Notes: generated from the letters alone by a model not told the origin. A stretch of 64,000 nucleotides of DNA from Lachnospiraceae bacterium (GCA_017450485.1 JAFSTN010000025.1:62001-126000), one strand, 5' to 3'; counted from the stretch's first letter, positions 26,090-35,929 are shown. A program made the numbers and translations.

Positions 26090-28279
26090 ATGAGCAAACT
26101 TACCAGAGAAGAGGCAAAAGATACGATCGATTACGGCGCGTTGTATGTGCCTGAAGGCGAAGCTCGTATCATCAAGAAGGATGGTACACTTGAGCCTTTT
26201 AATATGCAAAAGGTTGTTAATGCCGTGCATAAGAGCGCATATCGTGCTCTGTATGAATTCACCAATGAGGAAAAAAGACACATATGTGAGTTCGTAAAAG
26301 CACGTATAGATGCATTGGAGAACAAGGATATACCGATCTCTCTCATGCATAACATAGTCGAGAGCGCTCTTGACGAGGTCAAACCCATAGTTGCCAAAAG
26401 CTATAGGGATTACAGAAACTACAAGCAGGATTTCGTTCGCATGATGGATGATGTGTATAAGAAGACACAGGCCATCATGTATGTCGGTGACAGAGAGAAT
26501 GCGAATACGGATTCAGCACTCGTCAGTACCAAGAGAAGTCTGATCTTCAATCAGTTCAATAAGAGTCTGTATGAGAAGTTCTTCCTGACCACGGAGGAGA
26601 TACAGGCATGCAGGGAAGGCTATATATACGTTCATGACATGTCAGCCAGAAGAGATACGATGAACTGCTGCCTTTTCAATATATCCGAGGTGCTGCGGGG
26701 CGGATTTGAGATGGGCAACGTATGGTATAACGAGCCGAAAGTCCTGGACACAGTCTTTGACGTATGCGGTGATATCATACTGTCGGCTGCCGGGCAGCAA
26801 TACGGAGGCTTCACTGTTCCCGAAGTAGATAAGATGCTGGCACCATATGCCGAGCGCAGCTATGAGAAATATACGAATAAATACATTTCTCTCGGAGTTG
26901 ACCGTGAGACCGCCGAGAAACAGGCTATGGCGGATATACAGCGTGAGTTTGAACAGGGATTTCAGGGATGGGAGTATAAGTTCAATACGGTAGCAAGTTC
27001 AAGGGGAGATTATCCCTTTATTACCGTGACCGCGGGACTTGGAACAGACCGGTTTGCACGTATGGCATCGAAAACTCTGATGAACGTCCGTAAGAACGGG
27101 CAGGGCAAGCCCGGACATAAGAAGCCGGTGCTTTTCCCCAAGATCGTATTTCTATATGATGAGAAACTCCACGGCCCGGGAGGAGAACTCGAGGATGTGT
27201 TTGAGGCCGGTATCGAGTGCTCATCCAAGTCAATGTACCCCGACTGGCTATCAATGTCAGGCGAAGGTTATATATCCGAGACATATCAGAAGTACGGAAA
27301 GGTCATCAGTCCCATGGGATGCAGGGCATTCCTTTCACCTTACTGGGAGAGAGGCGGACAGACTCCCGCTGATGAAAACGATATACCGGTATATATCGGC
27401 AGGTTCAATATAGGCGTTGTATCACTGCATCTGCCCATGATACTGGCAAAAGCACGTGAAGAATCCAGAGATTTCTATGAGGTGCTCGACTATTATCTGA
27501 ACATGATACGCCAGCTTCACATCAGAACGTATCAGTATCTGGGTGAGATGAAGGCTTCCACAAACCCGTTGGCATACTGTCAGGGTGGTTTCCTGGGAGG
27601 ACATCTGGATCTGCATGATCGTATAGCACCGCTTTTGGATGCCGCCACGGCATCGTTTGGCATTACCGCGCTGAATGAACTTCAGATACTGTATAACGGT
27701 AAGAGCCTGGTCCAGGACGGAGCGTTTGCGCTGGAAGTAATGGAGTATATCAACCGTAAGGTTGCGGAATACAAGGCCGAGGATCATCATCTGTATGCAA
27801 TATACGGTACGCCCGCCGAGAATCTATGCGGCCTTCAGGTACGTCAGTTCCGAGATAAGTTCGGAGTGGTACCCGGTGTCTCTGACAGAGAGTACGTATC
27901 GAATTCGTTCCACTGTCATGTAGCAGAGAATATAACCCCCATAGAGAAACAGGATCTGGAGAGAAGATTCTGGGAGCTCTTTAACGGCGGAAAGATACAG
28001 TACGTCAGATACCCTATAGATTATAATCTCGAGGCGATCAAGACTTTGATCCGCAGAGCCATGAAGTACGGGTTCTATGAGGGAGTGAATATGAGCCTCT
28101 CTTATTGCGATGACTGCGGATATGAGCAGCTTGAGATGGATGTGTGTCCGAAATGCGGCTCCAGCAACCTGACCAAGATAGATCGCATGAACGGATATCT
28201 GGCTTATTCACGTACACATGGCGACACCCGACTGTCGGATTCGAAGATGGCTGAGATCGCCGACCGGATAAGCATGTAA
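26090..28279 (+). CDS. nrdD: Anaerobic ribonucleoside-triphosphate reductase
   Basis: A 729-residue class III reductase that makes deoxynucleotides from NTPs using a glycyl radical, under strict anaerobiosis. An ATP-cone regulatory domain occupies about residues 20-115 (ARIIKKDGTLEPFN start). The C-terminus has a zinc site with two CxxC pairs (CDDC, CPKC), then the radical loop RMNGYL with Gly702. Length matches the family. The activating enzyme nrdG follows 14 bases downstream and a dUTPase comes next. I see no clear NrdR box in the 84 bases upstream. Confidence 0.97.
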   Translation: MSKLTREEAKDTIDYGALYVPEGEARIIKKDGTLEPFNMQKVVNAVHKSAYRALYEFTNEEKRHICEFVKARIDALENKDIPISLMHNIVESALDEVKPIVAKSYRDYRNYKQDFVRMMDDVYKKTQAIMYVGDRENANTDSALVSTKRSLIFNQFNKSLYEKFFLTTEEIQACREGYIYVHDMSARRDTMNCCLFNISEVLRGGFEMGNVWYNEPKVLDTVFDVCGDIILSAAGQQYGGFTVPEVDKMLAPYAERSYEKYTNKYISLGVDRETAEKQAMADIQREFEQGFQGWEYKFNTVASSRGDYPFITVTAGLGTDRFARMASKTLMNVRKNGQGKPGHKKPVLFPKIVFLYDEKLHGPGGELEDVFEAGIECSSKSMYPDWLSMSGEGYISETYQKYGKVISPMGCRAFLSPYWERGGQTPADENDIPVYIGRFNIGVVSLHLPMILAKAREESRDFYEVLDYYLNMIRQLHIRTYQYLGEMKASTNPLAYCQGGFLGGHLDLHDRIAPLLDAATASFGITALNELQILYNGKSLVQDGAFALEVMEYINRKVAEYKAEDHHLYAIYGTPAENLCGLQVRQFRDKFGVVPGVSDREYVSNSFHCHVAENITPIEKQDLERRFWELFNGGKIQYVRYPIDYNLEAIKTLIRRAMKYGFYEGVNMSLSYCDDCGYEQLEMDVCPKCGSSNLTKIDRMNGYLAYSRTHGDTRLSDSKMAEIADRISM

Positions 28280-28293
28280 TTGATGACGCTTAT

Positions 28294-28833
28294 ATGAGAT
28301 ATCACGATATTACCAAAGATGATATGAGAAACGGGTCCGGTCTTCGGACTGTACTGTGGGTATCCGGGTGTGAACATCATTGTCCCGGATGTCAGAATCC
28401 GGTGACATGGGATCCTGACGACGGCCTCATATTCGATGATAAGGCACATGATGAACTTATGGATATACTTGGGCGTGACTATATATCAGGCCTGACTTTG
28501 AGCGGCGGGGATCCGTTGTATCCCGGGAACCGCGGTGAAGTAACTTCTCTATGTGCCGAGGTGAAAAGGAAGATGCCCGATAAGAGCATATGGCTTTATA
28601 CGGGTTATGATTATGAAGCCATCCGTGATCTGGATATCATGCAGTATATCGATGTGGTAGTGGATGGCAGATATGAAGAAGATAAACGTGATGTGCTTCT
28701 TCACTGGAAAGGCTCATCCAATCAGCGCGTGATAGATAATAATGCAAGCCGCTCAGGCGGAGATATATGCATCATAGAAGATAAGATCATCAAAGAACCG
28801 GGAGGATCATATGGTTGCAGAGCAGACTCTTGA
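28294..28833 (+). CDS. nrdG: Anaerobic ribonucleotide reductase activating protein
   Basis: A 179-residue radical-SAM enzyme that installs the glycyl radical on NrdD. The cluster motif is C-x3-C-x2-C at Cys26, Cys30 and Cys33 ([12 protein letters not shown]). [12 protein letters not shown] is the usual SAM-contacting segment, and WLYTGYDYE follows. Its 3' end overlaps dut by 23 bases. The ribosome binding site is weak, and coupling to nrdD is likely. Confidence 0.96.
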   Translation: MRYHDITKDDMRNGSGLRTVLWVSGCEHHCPGCQNPVTWDPDDGLIFDDKAHDELMDILGRDYISGLTLSGGDPLYPGNRGEVTSLCAEVKRKMPDKSIWLYTGYDYEAIRDLDIMQYIDVVVDGRYEEDKRDVLLHWKGSSNQRVIDNNASRSGGDICIIEDKIIKEPGGSYGCRADS

Positions 28834-29254
28834 TATTAAGTATTTCAGTGATAAAATAGATAAGCTTGAGTATATAGACGGTAAATCCGACTGGATCGAC
28901 CTGCGTGCATCCGAGGATGTTGAATTCAGGCAGGGCGAGTTCAAGCTGATACCGCTCGGGATAGGCATCAGGCTTCCCGAAGGCTATGAAGCACATGTAG
29001 TACCCAGGAGTTCCACGTACAAGAACTACGGCCTGATACAGGCGAATCACATGGGTGTGATAGACTGTTCCTATTGCGGTGACAATGACCAGTGGTTTGT
29101 ACCCATGATAGCGATGCGGGATACAGTGGTACATGTAAATGACCGCATATGCCAGTTCAGGATCATGGAGAATCAGCCCAGGCTTAAGTTTAACGAAGTG
29201 GATCATTTGGACGCAGTGGACAGAGGAGGATTCGGATCTACCGGCAGGCAGTAA
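28811..29254 (+). CDS. dut: dUTP diphosphatase
   Basis: A 147-residue trimeric dUTPase that hydrolyses dUTP to dUMP and pyrophosphate, protecting DNA from uracil. The five family motifs can be followed: [16 protein letters not shown], the uracil-binding [26 protein letters not shown] and the C-terminal RGGFGSTGR arm. The motif 3 insert (SYCGDND) is a little unusual for a cellular enzyme. GGGAGGATC gives a good ribosome binding site inside the end of nrdG. Confidence 0.93.
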   Translation: MVAEQTLDIKYFSDKIDKLEYIDGKSDWIDLRASEDVEFRQGEFKLIPLGIGIRLPEGYEAHVVPRSSTYKNYGLIQANHMGVIDCSYCGDNDQWFVPMIAMRDTVVHVNDRICQFRIMENQPRLKFNEVDHLDAVDRGGFGSTGRQ

Positions 29255-29272
29255 CGACAGGATACAGATAAT

Positions 29273-30787
29273 ATGAGTATGCGGGGTATTGATACCGAGG
29301 TTCGCAAGATCAGGAGACGGATATTCACGGAAGTCGCCAATCTGGCATACGACTCGGATAATCTCAAAGATGATATGGAAGCGCTGCCTTATGCCATAGT
29401 CAGGGAGGAGGACAGTGCCGATTACGGCAGTATATACCGTAAGAGAGCTATAGTCAGGGAACGTATCAGACTTGCTCTGGGCCTTAGCCTGCGCCCGGAA
29501 AACGAACCTGTACACCTGACTCAGGGGCTCGAAGAATCAAATATAGACGAGAAATACTATGAACCTCCACTGATGCAGGTTATTCCTTCGGCATGCAATG
29601 CCTGCCCCGAGAATATGTACAAGGTAACGGACAGATGCATGGGCTGCACGGCGCATCCCTGCCAGGAGGTATGCCCCAGAGGAGCTATATCTTTTAAGGA
29701 CGGCTATTCACATATAGATCAGGAAAAATGTATCAGATGCGGTAAATGCAAAGCTGTATGCCCGTATGATGCGATATCTCATCAGGTCAGGCCGTGTCTG
29801 GCCGCATGCGGTGTGGCAGCCATAAAGAATGACGATAAAGGCAGAGCATATATCGATCCCGATGTCTGTGTATCCTGCGGTCAGTGTATGCTCAGCTGTC
29901 CTTTCGGCGCCATAGCCGATAAGTCTCAGATATTCCAGTTGATACGTGCGCTTCAGTCCGGCAAAAAGATCATAGCCCAGGTCGCACCTTCCTTCGCGGG
30001 ACAGTTCGGAGCGAATGTTGACGGAGATAAGCTCAAAGCCGCTCTGATCAAAATGGGCTTCACCGATGTTTATGAGACAGCTCTCGGCGCTGACCTCGGA
30101 TGTGTGACCGAAGCGAAGCATTATCACGAAGAAGTCGCTACGGGCAAGAAAGCATTCGCGCTTACATCATGCTGCCCGAGCTGGTCGGTTCTGGCAAGAA
30201 AGTTTTTTCCCGAGACCATAGATAACATATCAAATGCTTTGACCCCCATGGTAGCGACAGCACGTCTGATCAAGGCAGATCACCCCGATGCCAGAGTGGT
30301 ATTCATCGGTCCCTGTGCCTCCAAGAAACTGGAAGCATCCAGACGTACCGTGAGATCGGACGTGGATTTCGTCATAACATTCGAGGAATTGATGGGGGTA
30401 TTTGCTTCGCGCGGTATAGAGCCCGCCGACCTGGTATCCGATGATAAGCTCGAAGGAGCCACAGGCGCGGGCCGCGGATACGGTATAGCGGGCGGTGTGG
30501 CTGCCGCTATTGAGAAATGTGTGCATGATTTCTATCCCGATACGGATGTTCATATAGAGCATGCGGAAGGACTTTCCGACTGCAAAAAGATGCTGATGCT
30601 GGCCAAGGCCGGCAAAAAGAACGGATGCCTGATAGAAGGTATGGCATGCCCCGGCGGATGTATTGCAGGCGCAGGTACCAATCTCGACCTGAATGTGGCA
30701 GCCAGAGCATTAGATTCGTATGTTAAGGAAGCGGACAAAGAAATACCGGATATAGATAACAGACAGGAGAGTATGACCAATCTATGA
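29273..30787 (+). CDS. [FeFe]-hydrogenase-like protein (group B type)
   Basis: A 504-residue iron-sulfur protein. The N-terminal part has several Cys clusters, including two ferredoxin-like CxxCxxC arrays (about residues 155-215: CIRCGKCKAVCP, CVSCGQCMLSCP). The catalytic domain carries the three H-cluster motifs TSCCPSW, GPCASKKLE and EGMACPGGC. The expected cluster ligands are Cys301, Cys348, Cys459 and Cys463, and Cys300 is the proton-relay position. The GPC instead of MPC form of the second motif and the monomeric layout suggest the poorly characterised group B hydrogenases. No maturase genes (hydE, hydF, hydG) are in the window. It lies between dut and gltX, overlapping the latter by 4 bases. 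Confidence 0.87.
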   Translation: MSMRGIDTEVRKIRRRIFTEVANLAYDSDNLKDDMEALPYAIVREEDSADYGSIYRKRAIVRERIRLALGLSLRPENEPVHLTQGLEESNIDEKYYEPPLMQVIPSACNACPENMYKVTDRCMGCTAHPCQEVCPRGAISFKDGYSHIDQEKCIRCGKCKAVCPYDAISHQVRPCLAACGVAAIKNDDKGRAYIDPDVCVSCGQCMLSCPFGAIADKSQIFQLIRALQSGKKIIAQVAPSFAGQFGANVDGDKLKAALIKMGFTDVYETALGADLGCVTEAKHYHEEVATGKKAFALTSCCPSWSVLARKFFPETIDNISNALTPMVATARLIKADHPDARVVFIGPCASKKLEASRRTVRSDVDFVITFEELMGVFASRGIEPADLVSDDKLEGATGAGRGYGIAGGVAAAIEKCVHDFYPDTDVHIEHAEGLSDCKKMLMLAKAGKKNGCLIEGMACPGGCIAGAGTNLDLNVAARALDSYVKEADKEIPDIDNRQESMTNL

Positions 30788-32247
30788 GTACAACAAAGAT
30801 CAGAACAAGATATGCACCCAGTCCCACCGGGAAAATGCATGTGGGAAATTTGAGATCAGCACTGTATGAGTTCCTGATCGCGAAGCATGAGGACGGAGTG
30901 TTCATGCTCAGGATCGAGGATACCGATCAGGAGAGATTCGTTGAGGGCGCGACCGAGATCATATACCGTACACTTGAACTGACCGGACTCAAGCATGACG
31001 AGGGTCCCGATAAGGATGGCGGATACGGTCCTTATGTACAGTCCGAGAGAATGAAGACCGGCATATACATGAAGTATGCCAAAGAGCTTATCGAGAAAGG
31101 TGAGGCATATTATTGCTTCTGCGACAAGGAGAGACTTGACTCGCTTAAGACCCAGGTGGACGAGGACGGTAAGACCGTTACCATGTATGATAAGCATTGT
31201 CTGTCGCTGAGCAAGGAAGAAGTGGAGGCTAATCTGGCTGCAGGTAAGCCTTTTGTCATCAGACAGAATATCCCGAATGAAGGATCCACAACATTCCATG
31301 ACGAGCTGTACGGGGATATTACGGTTGATAATGTCGAAATGGATGATATGATCCTGATCAAAACGGACGGTTATCCCACATATAATTTTGCCAATGTGGT
31401 TGATGATCATACGATGAACATCACTCACGTAGTCAGAGGTAATGAGTATCTGTCATCATCCCCCAAATACCAGAGACTGTATGATGCATTCGGCTGGGAG
31501 AGCCCGGTGTATGTTCACCTGCCTCTCATCACCGACGAGAATCATAAGAAACTCTCCAAGAGAAGCGGACATTCATCCTTTGAGGACCTGATAGAGCAGG
31601 GATTCATAGCCGAAGCTGTTGTCAATTACATAGCTCTGCTCGGATGGAGCCCTGAGGACAATCGTGAGATCTTTACACTGGACGAGCTGATCAGGGACTT
31701 CGATTATCACAGGATCAGCAAATCTCCGGCTGTTTTTGATATGGGTAAGCTCAGATGGATGAACGGTGAGTATATCAAAGCGATGGTCTTTGAGCCTTTC
31801 TATGAGCGTGCTCTTCCATACATACGCGAAGTGATCACAGCTCCGCTGGATCTTAAGCATATTGCCGAGACGGTCAAAAGCCGTATTGAGACTTTTGCGG
31901 ATATCCCGGAAATGATAGATTTCTTCCAGGCAGTGCCTGATGATTATGATACGGAGATGTATACGCATAAAAAGATGAAGACCGATGCCGCCACATCGCT
32001 CAAAGTCCTGACCGATACGTTACCGATCCTTGAGGAACAGTCGGACTATTCCAATGATGCTCTGTATCAGACACTGAGTGCATATGTTGAGCGTGAGGGA
32101 GTCAAGACGGGGTACGTGATGTGGCCCCTGCGTACGGCTCTCAGCGGCAAACCGGTAACACCGGCCGGTGCTACGGAGATTATGGAAGTGATCGGAAAAG
32201 AAGAGACGATCAAAAGGATACGGGCTGCGATAGAGAAACTGTCATAA
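30784..32247 (+). CDS. gltX: Glutamate--tRNA ligase
   Basis: A 487-residue class I aminoacyl-tRNA synthetase charging tRNA-Glu (and perhaps tRNA-Gln for later amidation). The HIGH-type motif is PSPTGKMHVGNLR and the KMSKS-type motif KLSKRSG. The C-terminal helical anticodon-binding domain is complete. Its ATG overlaps the hydrogenase stop by 4 bases (ATGA), so expression is coupled to the hydrogenase-like gene. No T-box or leader is visible. Confidence 0.96.
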   Translation: MSTTKIRTRYAPSPTGKMHVGNLRSALYEFLIAKHEDGVFMLRIEDTDQERFVEGATEIIYRTLELTGLKHDEGPDKDGGYGPYVQSERMKTGIYMKYAKELIEKGEAYYCFCDKERLDSLKTQVDEDGKTVTMYDKHCLSLSKEEVEANLAAGKPFVIRQNIPNEGSTTFHDELYGDITVDNVEMDDMILIKTDGYPTYNFANVVDDHTMNITHVVRGNEYLSSSPKYQRLYDAFGWESPVYVHLPLITDENHKKLSKRSGHSSFEDLIEQGFIAEAVVNYIALLGWSPEDNREIFTLDELIRDFDYHRISKSPAVFDMGKLRWMNGEYIKAMVFEPFYERALPYIREVITAPLDLKHIAETVKSRIETFADIPEMIDFFQAVPDDYDTEMYTHKKMKTDAATSLKVLTDTLPILEEQSDYSNDALYQTLSAYVEREGVKTGYVMWPLRTALSGKPVTPAGATEIMEVIGKEETIKRIRAAIEKLS

Positions 32248-32283
32248 ACCTGTGTATCCGCCCACAACAGAATAAGGAGATCT

Positions 32284-34101
32284 ATGCCGGAAATGAACAT
32301 AAGTCAGCGCAGAGCCGTAAACTTCCACGACGGTGCGCTGCTGTTGCTGGCAGGTCCGGGATCGGGCAAGACCACGGTGCTTACACACCGCATCAGGGCG
32401 CTGATAGATTCGGGAGTGAAGGATTCTGACATTCTCGTCATAACCTTCACCCGGGCGGCAGCGCTCGAGATGCAGGAGCGATTTGTCAGGCTCATGGCGC
32501 CGCGGGAAGCTCATGTATCGTTCGGGACCTTCCACGCAATATTTTATTCCATTCTGAGATACCACAGAGCATATCGCAAAGTGGTTCCCATCACCGATAA
32601 AGACAAAATCAGATATATGAAGAGAGCGCTGGAGATCAGCGGGCTCGAAGATGAATGCAAAGACTTTGATGATATCGTAAGAAGTCTGGGCATTATAAGT
32701 GCATGCAAAAATAACGGGGCAGATCCGGCATCTTTTGGGCAGGATATGTATCCCCGGGATTCATTTGTGAAGCTTTTTGAAGCATATAACGGATTGCTGC
32801 ATGATTTCGGTCTTATAGACTTTGATGATATGGTAGGCGAATGCCTGAAGCTGCTGAAAAGTGACAGTGAGTTCTGCGTATTCTGGCAGAGGAAGTTTAA
32901 ATATATCCTGATAGATGAGTTTCAGGATATTTCATCCAATCAATATGAGCTTGTCAAGCTGCTGGCTTATCCGGAGTATAACATTTTTGCCGTGGGGGAT
33001 GACGACCAGTCCATATATGCTTTTCGCGGTGCGAATGTCGGACTGATGCGCAGGATGCTTGATGATATCCCGGGTGCAGTGCAGGATGCGCTGTGTGTGA
33101 ACTATCGTTCAACCGCGGAAATAGTAAGTGCTGCGTCAAAAGTCATCGCGGGCAATAAGGACAGGTTTGACAAGAAGATAACTGCCCGTGAGGGGATAGA
33201 AGCAGTAAAAGATTCGGTATGTGTAGAGAAGTGCAGAACAAAAAATGTACAGATCGAGAGGTGTATAGAGATAATAAAACAGGAGAGGGCGTCCGGGATC
33301 GAACCGACTGATATAGCGTTGCTGGTCAGGACCAACAGGCAGGGCGCAGAGTATGCCGGTTACCTGAGAGCTGTGGGCGTGGAGGTCGCCTATAATGATT
33401 CACGTGTGCCTTTTTCTTCGGTTTATGTCAGGGATATATGTGCATATATGTCCATAGCGGCGGGAGATCATTCCCGGGTAAATTATCTGTGCATTATCAA
33501 TAAACCGCTCAGGTATATCAGACGTGAAGCGATGAGTGCTGAGACGGTCAGCAGGGATATGTTGGTGGGGTACTATGCTTCGGATTCACATATGCTCAGG
33601 AGGATAGATGAGATGTATCGACATCTGGACAGGATGAAGACCATGCGCCCGCAGCTGGCATTGAGATACATCTGCAATACTATTGGGTATGATAAATATG
33701 TGAAGGAAAATACATCCGCGGAGAAATATGCGGAATATCTGGAAGAAAAAGATGCTTTTCTTGCTTTGATCAGAGATTGCGGATCGTATCGCGAGGTCGA
33801 GGACCTGATAGCCGCAGTCCGTGACGAAGCTAAAGTTTCCGGAAAAAACGGCGGAAATGAATACGGAGTCCGTATAATGACCTATCACGGATCAAAGGGA
33901 CTTGAGTTTGATACCGTGATCATACCGGATGCGAATGAAAACAAGATCCCGTCCAGATCCGCGCATACCCCGGCTGAGATCGAGGAGGAGAGGCGTATGT
34001 TCTACGTGGCCATGACACGTGCAAAGCGGCACCTGCGCATTCTGTACCGATCGGATGAGAATCTTAAACCGAGCAGGTTTATTGAAAAACTGATGGGTTA
34101 G
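32284..34101 (+). CDS. UvrD/PcrA-type ATP-dependent DNA helicase (short form)
   Basis: A 605-residue superfamily 1 helicase. Motifs: Q-motif NISQRRAV, Walker A GPGSGKTT (residues 24-31), Walker B DEFQD, VGDDDQSIYAFRGA, and motifs V/VI as MTYHGSKGLEFDTVIIPD and MFYVAMTRAKRHLRILY. It is about 100 residues shorter than PcrA or UvrD and lacks their C-terminal extension, which contacts RNA polymerase or MutL. It could be a second UvrD-like helicase of the RecQ-independent repair type; the main pcrA would lie elsewhere. AAGGAGATCT gives a good ribosome binding site 36 bases behind gltX. Confidence 0.93.
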   Translation: MPEMNISQRRAVNFHDGALLLLAGPGSGKTTVLTHRIRALIDSGVKDSDILVITFTRAAALEMQERFVRLMAPREAHVSFGTFHAIFYSILRYHRAYRKVVPITDKDKIRYMKRALEISGLEDECKDFDDIVRSLGIISACKNNGADPASFGQDMYPRDSFVKLFEAYNGLLHDFGLIDFDDMVGECLKLLKSDSEFCVFWQRKFKYILIDEFQDISSNQYELVKLLAYPEYNIFAVGDDDQSIYAFRGANVGLMRRMLDDIPGAVQDALCVNYRSTAEIVSAASKVIAGNKDRFDKKITAREGIEAVKDSVCVEKCRTKNVQIERCIEIIKQERASGIEPTDIALLVRTNRQGAEYAGYLRAVGVEVAYNDSRVPFSSVYVRDICAYMSIAAGDHSRVNYLCIINKPLRYIRREAMSAETVSRDMLVGYYASDSHMLRRIDEMYRHLDRMKTMRPQLALRYICNTIGYDKYVKENTSAEKYAEYLEEKDAFLALIRDCGSYREVEDLIAAVRDEAKVSGKNGGNEYGVRIMTYHGSKGLEFDTVIIPDANENKIPSRSAHTPAEIEEERRMFYVAMTRAKRHLRILYRSDENLKPSRFIEKLMG

Positions 34102-34115
34102 TTTATCGTTTAATG

Positions 34116-34144
34116 TTGACATAATTGCGGATCCGTTATATCAT
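34116..34144 (+). promoter_or_regulatory. Sigma-A promoter before the 110-residue unknown protein
   Basis: TTGACA (34116-34121), a 17-base spacer and TATCAT (34139-34144). It lies directly after the helicase stop codon and about 30 bases before the start at 34180, so the small protein is transcribed separately from the helicase. Confidence 0.7.
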
Positions 34145-34179
34145 TAAGAGGCTAGAAGTGTATATGGGAGGTGGTTCTT

Positions 34180-34512
34180 ATGGCAGTTGGTGCTGTAGGC
34201 GCGGTTGGAAGTTCGGCTTACAATCCGTACATATACAATACAAGACAGATCTCATCGGCAAGCCTTGATAAAGTTGGACGTATATCCGATGATGCTACAG
34301 AGGGCGGAGTTGATTTTTCATCTGTTAATAAGGTTGACGAGCAGGCGAATATCAATCCTCTGAAAAAGGGCGAGACCGCAAATTTCGCGGATATTCTTAT
34401 GAGCCAGATGAATATGAGTCAGATTCATCAGTCACAGCTTCTCGGTAATGCTCAGGAACAGGTTCAGGAGGAGAATCCGGCTGCTGAAGCTATGCAGGCT
34501 GTAGAAGCCTAA
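34180..34512 (+). CDS. Small unknown protein, Ala/Gln-rich and soluble
   Basis: A 110-residue protein without signal peptide or membrane helix. It starts at ATG 34180 behind GGGAGGTGG; an in-frame GTG at 34171 lies inside that ribosome binding site. The N-terminus is a low-complexity AVGAVGAVGSSAYNPY stretch. The middle is acidic, and the second half contains NPLKKGETANFADILMSQMN, Met/Gln-rich and probably helical. I recognise no family. It has its own promoter and a strong terminator, so it is a separately and perhaps highly expressed gene placed just before the sortase. Confidence 0.75.
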   Translation: MAVGAVGAVGSSAYNPYIYNTRQISSASLDKVGRISDDATEGGVDFSSVNKVDEQANINPLKKGETANFADILMSQMNMSQIHQSQLLGNAQEQVQEENPAAEAMQAVEA

Positions 34513-34532
34513 AATCAAATATGTTATTATGG

Positions 34533-34560
34533 GGTCACTGCTTATGCAGTGACCTTTTTT
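34533..34560 (+). terminator. Intrinsic terminator of the small unknown protein gene
   Basis: A perfect 9-bp stem, GGTCACTGC (34533-34541) and GCAGTGACC (34546-34554), with a TTAT loop and six T (34555-34560). Confidence 0.92.
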
Positions 34561-34597
34561 ATGGTCAATATATGATCCGGAAGAGAGGAACAGCGTT

Positions 34598-35929
34598 ATG
34601 CCCGGCGGAATGGTAGGCGGTCATAAGTTCACAGATATAAATGATTATAATGCAGCCCTGGAAGATACCAGACTGATCAACAGACTGCGCTCTCAGATCA
34701 ACATGTCCGATCCCGATGCGGTCCGTAAGCTGTATCGTTCCCTGCAGACGGGTGAAGTTAGGTTCCGTACTGTGGTGGGACGTGATTTCGACGACGAACT
34801 GTACGATCTGATACAGAAACTTGACAGTGGAGAGGCGGCGTCGGAGCCTGAGCATGATGCTAAGAAAAGTAAACGAGCTAAGTCCGCTCAAAAAACTAAA
34901 GACGCCAAGCCTGAGAAAAAACAGAAGGCGCCGAAAGCGTCCAGGACAGCTAAAACTTCAGAAAAGACCGACAAGAGCGGGAAGACAGCAACTTCCCGTA
35001 AAGAACGGACTACAGTAAGAAAGAACGCAATGGATCGTCACGCTGCAGACGATATAGATGCCGTGGCAGCCGAGATCCTGCGGAAAGCGAACAGGAGAAA
35101 CCGCATCATATCCATATGTGCCGGCGTGGTCGCTGCGGGAAGCTTGATCATTTTCATGATATACAGTAAGTCGGCCTATGAGAACCAGGCCGCCATGAAT
35201 GAGCTGGCGGCTCTTAAGGGAACCGATCCGGTTGCTCAGGATATCGAGCAGAAACCGGTATTCACCCTGGCGGAAGATGAGAAAATGCCTCCCATTCTGG
35301 ATGAGTATAAGAATGTCTATATCAAGAACAAATCCGTTATAGGGTGGCTTACGATAGACGGGACGAATATCGACTATCCCGTGATGCAGACCGTCAACAA
35401 CGATTACTACCTCAACCACAACTTCGAGGGCAAGGAAGACAATAACGGATCCATATTCATGGATTGTAACTGTGATGCTGTGTTCCGCACTACGAATATG
35501 ATCATATACGGACACCATATGAAGTCCGGCAAGATGTTCGGCAACCTGAAAAAATACGAGTCCGAGGATTACTGCAAGGAACATAATCTGATCAAGTTTG
35601 ACACAATATATGAGAAAGGCCTCTATGAGGTGATGTATGTCTTCCGAGACACGATCAAGGATGCCGGCAATGTCGGATTTAAATATTATCAGTTCTTTGA
35701 AGCAGCATCGGAAGAGGAGTTTGATTCCAATATGAAGGCCATGGCGGAGATGAGCCTCTATGATACCGGCGTAACCGCTAAGTATGGGGATGAGCTTCTG
35801 ACGCTGTCTACATGTAACGGCTCCACGTCCACGGCTCGTTTCGTAGTAGTAGCCAAGCGTGTACCCCAAGACCAGGTGACATATGTTTATGGGGATGAAC
35901 AGGAAGAGGAAGATAAAAGTGAAGAGTGA
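34598..35929 (+). CDS. Class B sortase with a long cytoplasmic N-terminal region
   Basis: A 443-residue sortase that joins secreted proteins to the cell wall. The catalytic domain (about 235-430) has His306 in YGHHMKSG, Cys406 in TLSTC and Arg414 in TARFVV, in the order and spacing of class B enzymes. One membrane helix lies at about 168-190. Before it is a cytoplasmic region: a folded-looking part (1-85, with VGRDFDDELYDLIQK) and a Lys/Ala/Thr-rich stretch (86-150), much longer than the short N-terminus of SrtB. It begins behind AGAGGAAC, downstream of a terminator. A likely substrate with an SPKTG signal is encoded at 37235. The tail is acidic (EQEEEDKSEE). Confidence 0.93.
   Translation: MPGGMVGGHKFTDINDYNAALEDTRLINRLRSQINMSDPDAVRKLYRSLQTGEVRFRTVVGRDFDDELYDLIQKLDSGEAASEPEHDAKKSKRAKSAQKTKDAKPEKKQKAPKASRTAKTSEKTDKSGKTATSRKERTTVRKNAMDRHAADDIDAVAAEILRKANRRNRIISICAGVVAAGSLIIFMIYSKSAYENQAAMNELAALKGTDPVAQDIEQKPVFTLAEDEKMPPILDEYKNVYIKNKSVIGWLTIDGTNIDYPVMQTVNNDYYLNHNFEGKEDNNGSIFMDCNCDAVFRTTNMIIYGHHMKSGKMFGNLKKYESEDYCKEHNLIKFDTIYEKGLYEVMYVFRDTIKDAGNVGFKYYQFFEAASEEEFDSNMKAMAEMSLYDTGVTAKYGDELLTLSTCNGSTSTARFVVVAKRVPQDQVTYVYGDEQEEEDKSEE

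Noticed and set aside
32284..34101. Helicase as the main PcrA
   Set aside because: It is about 100 residues too short and lacks the C-terminal extension, so it was called only as UvrD/PcrA-type.
34958..35869. 303-codon reverse open frame across the sortase gene
   Set aside because: It is the mirror of the sortase reading frame, with no family resemblance.
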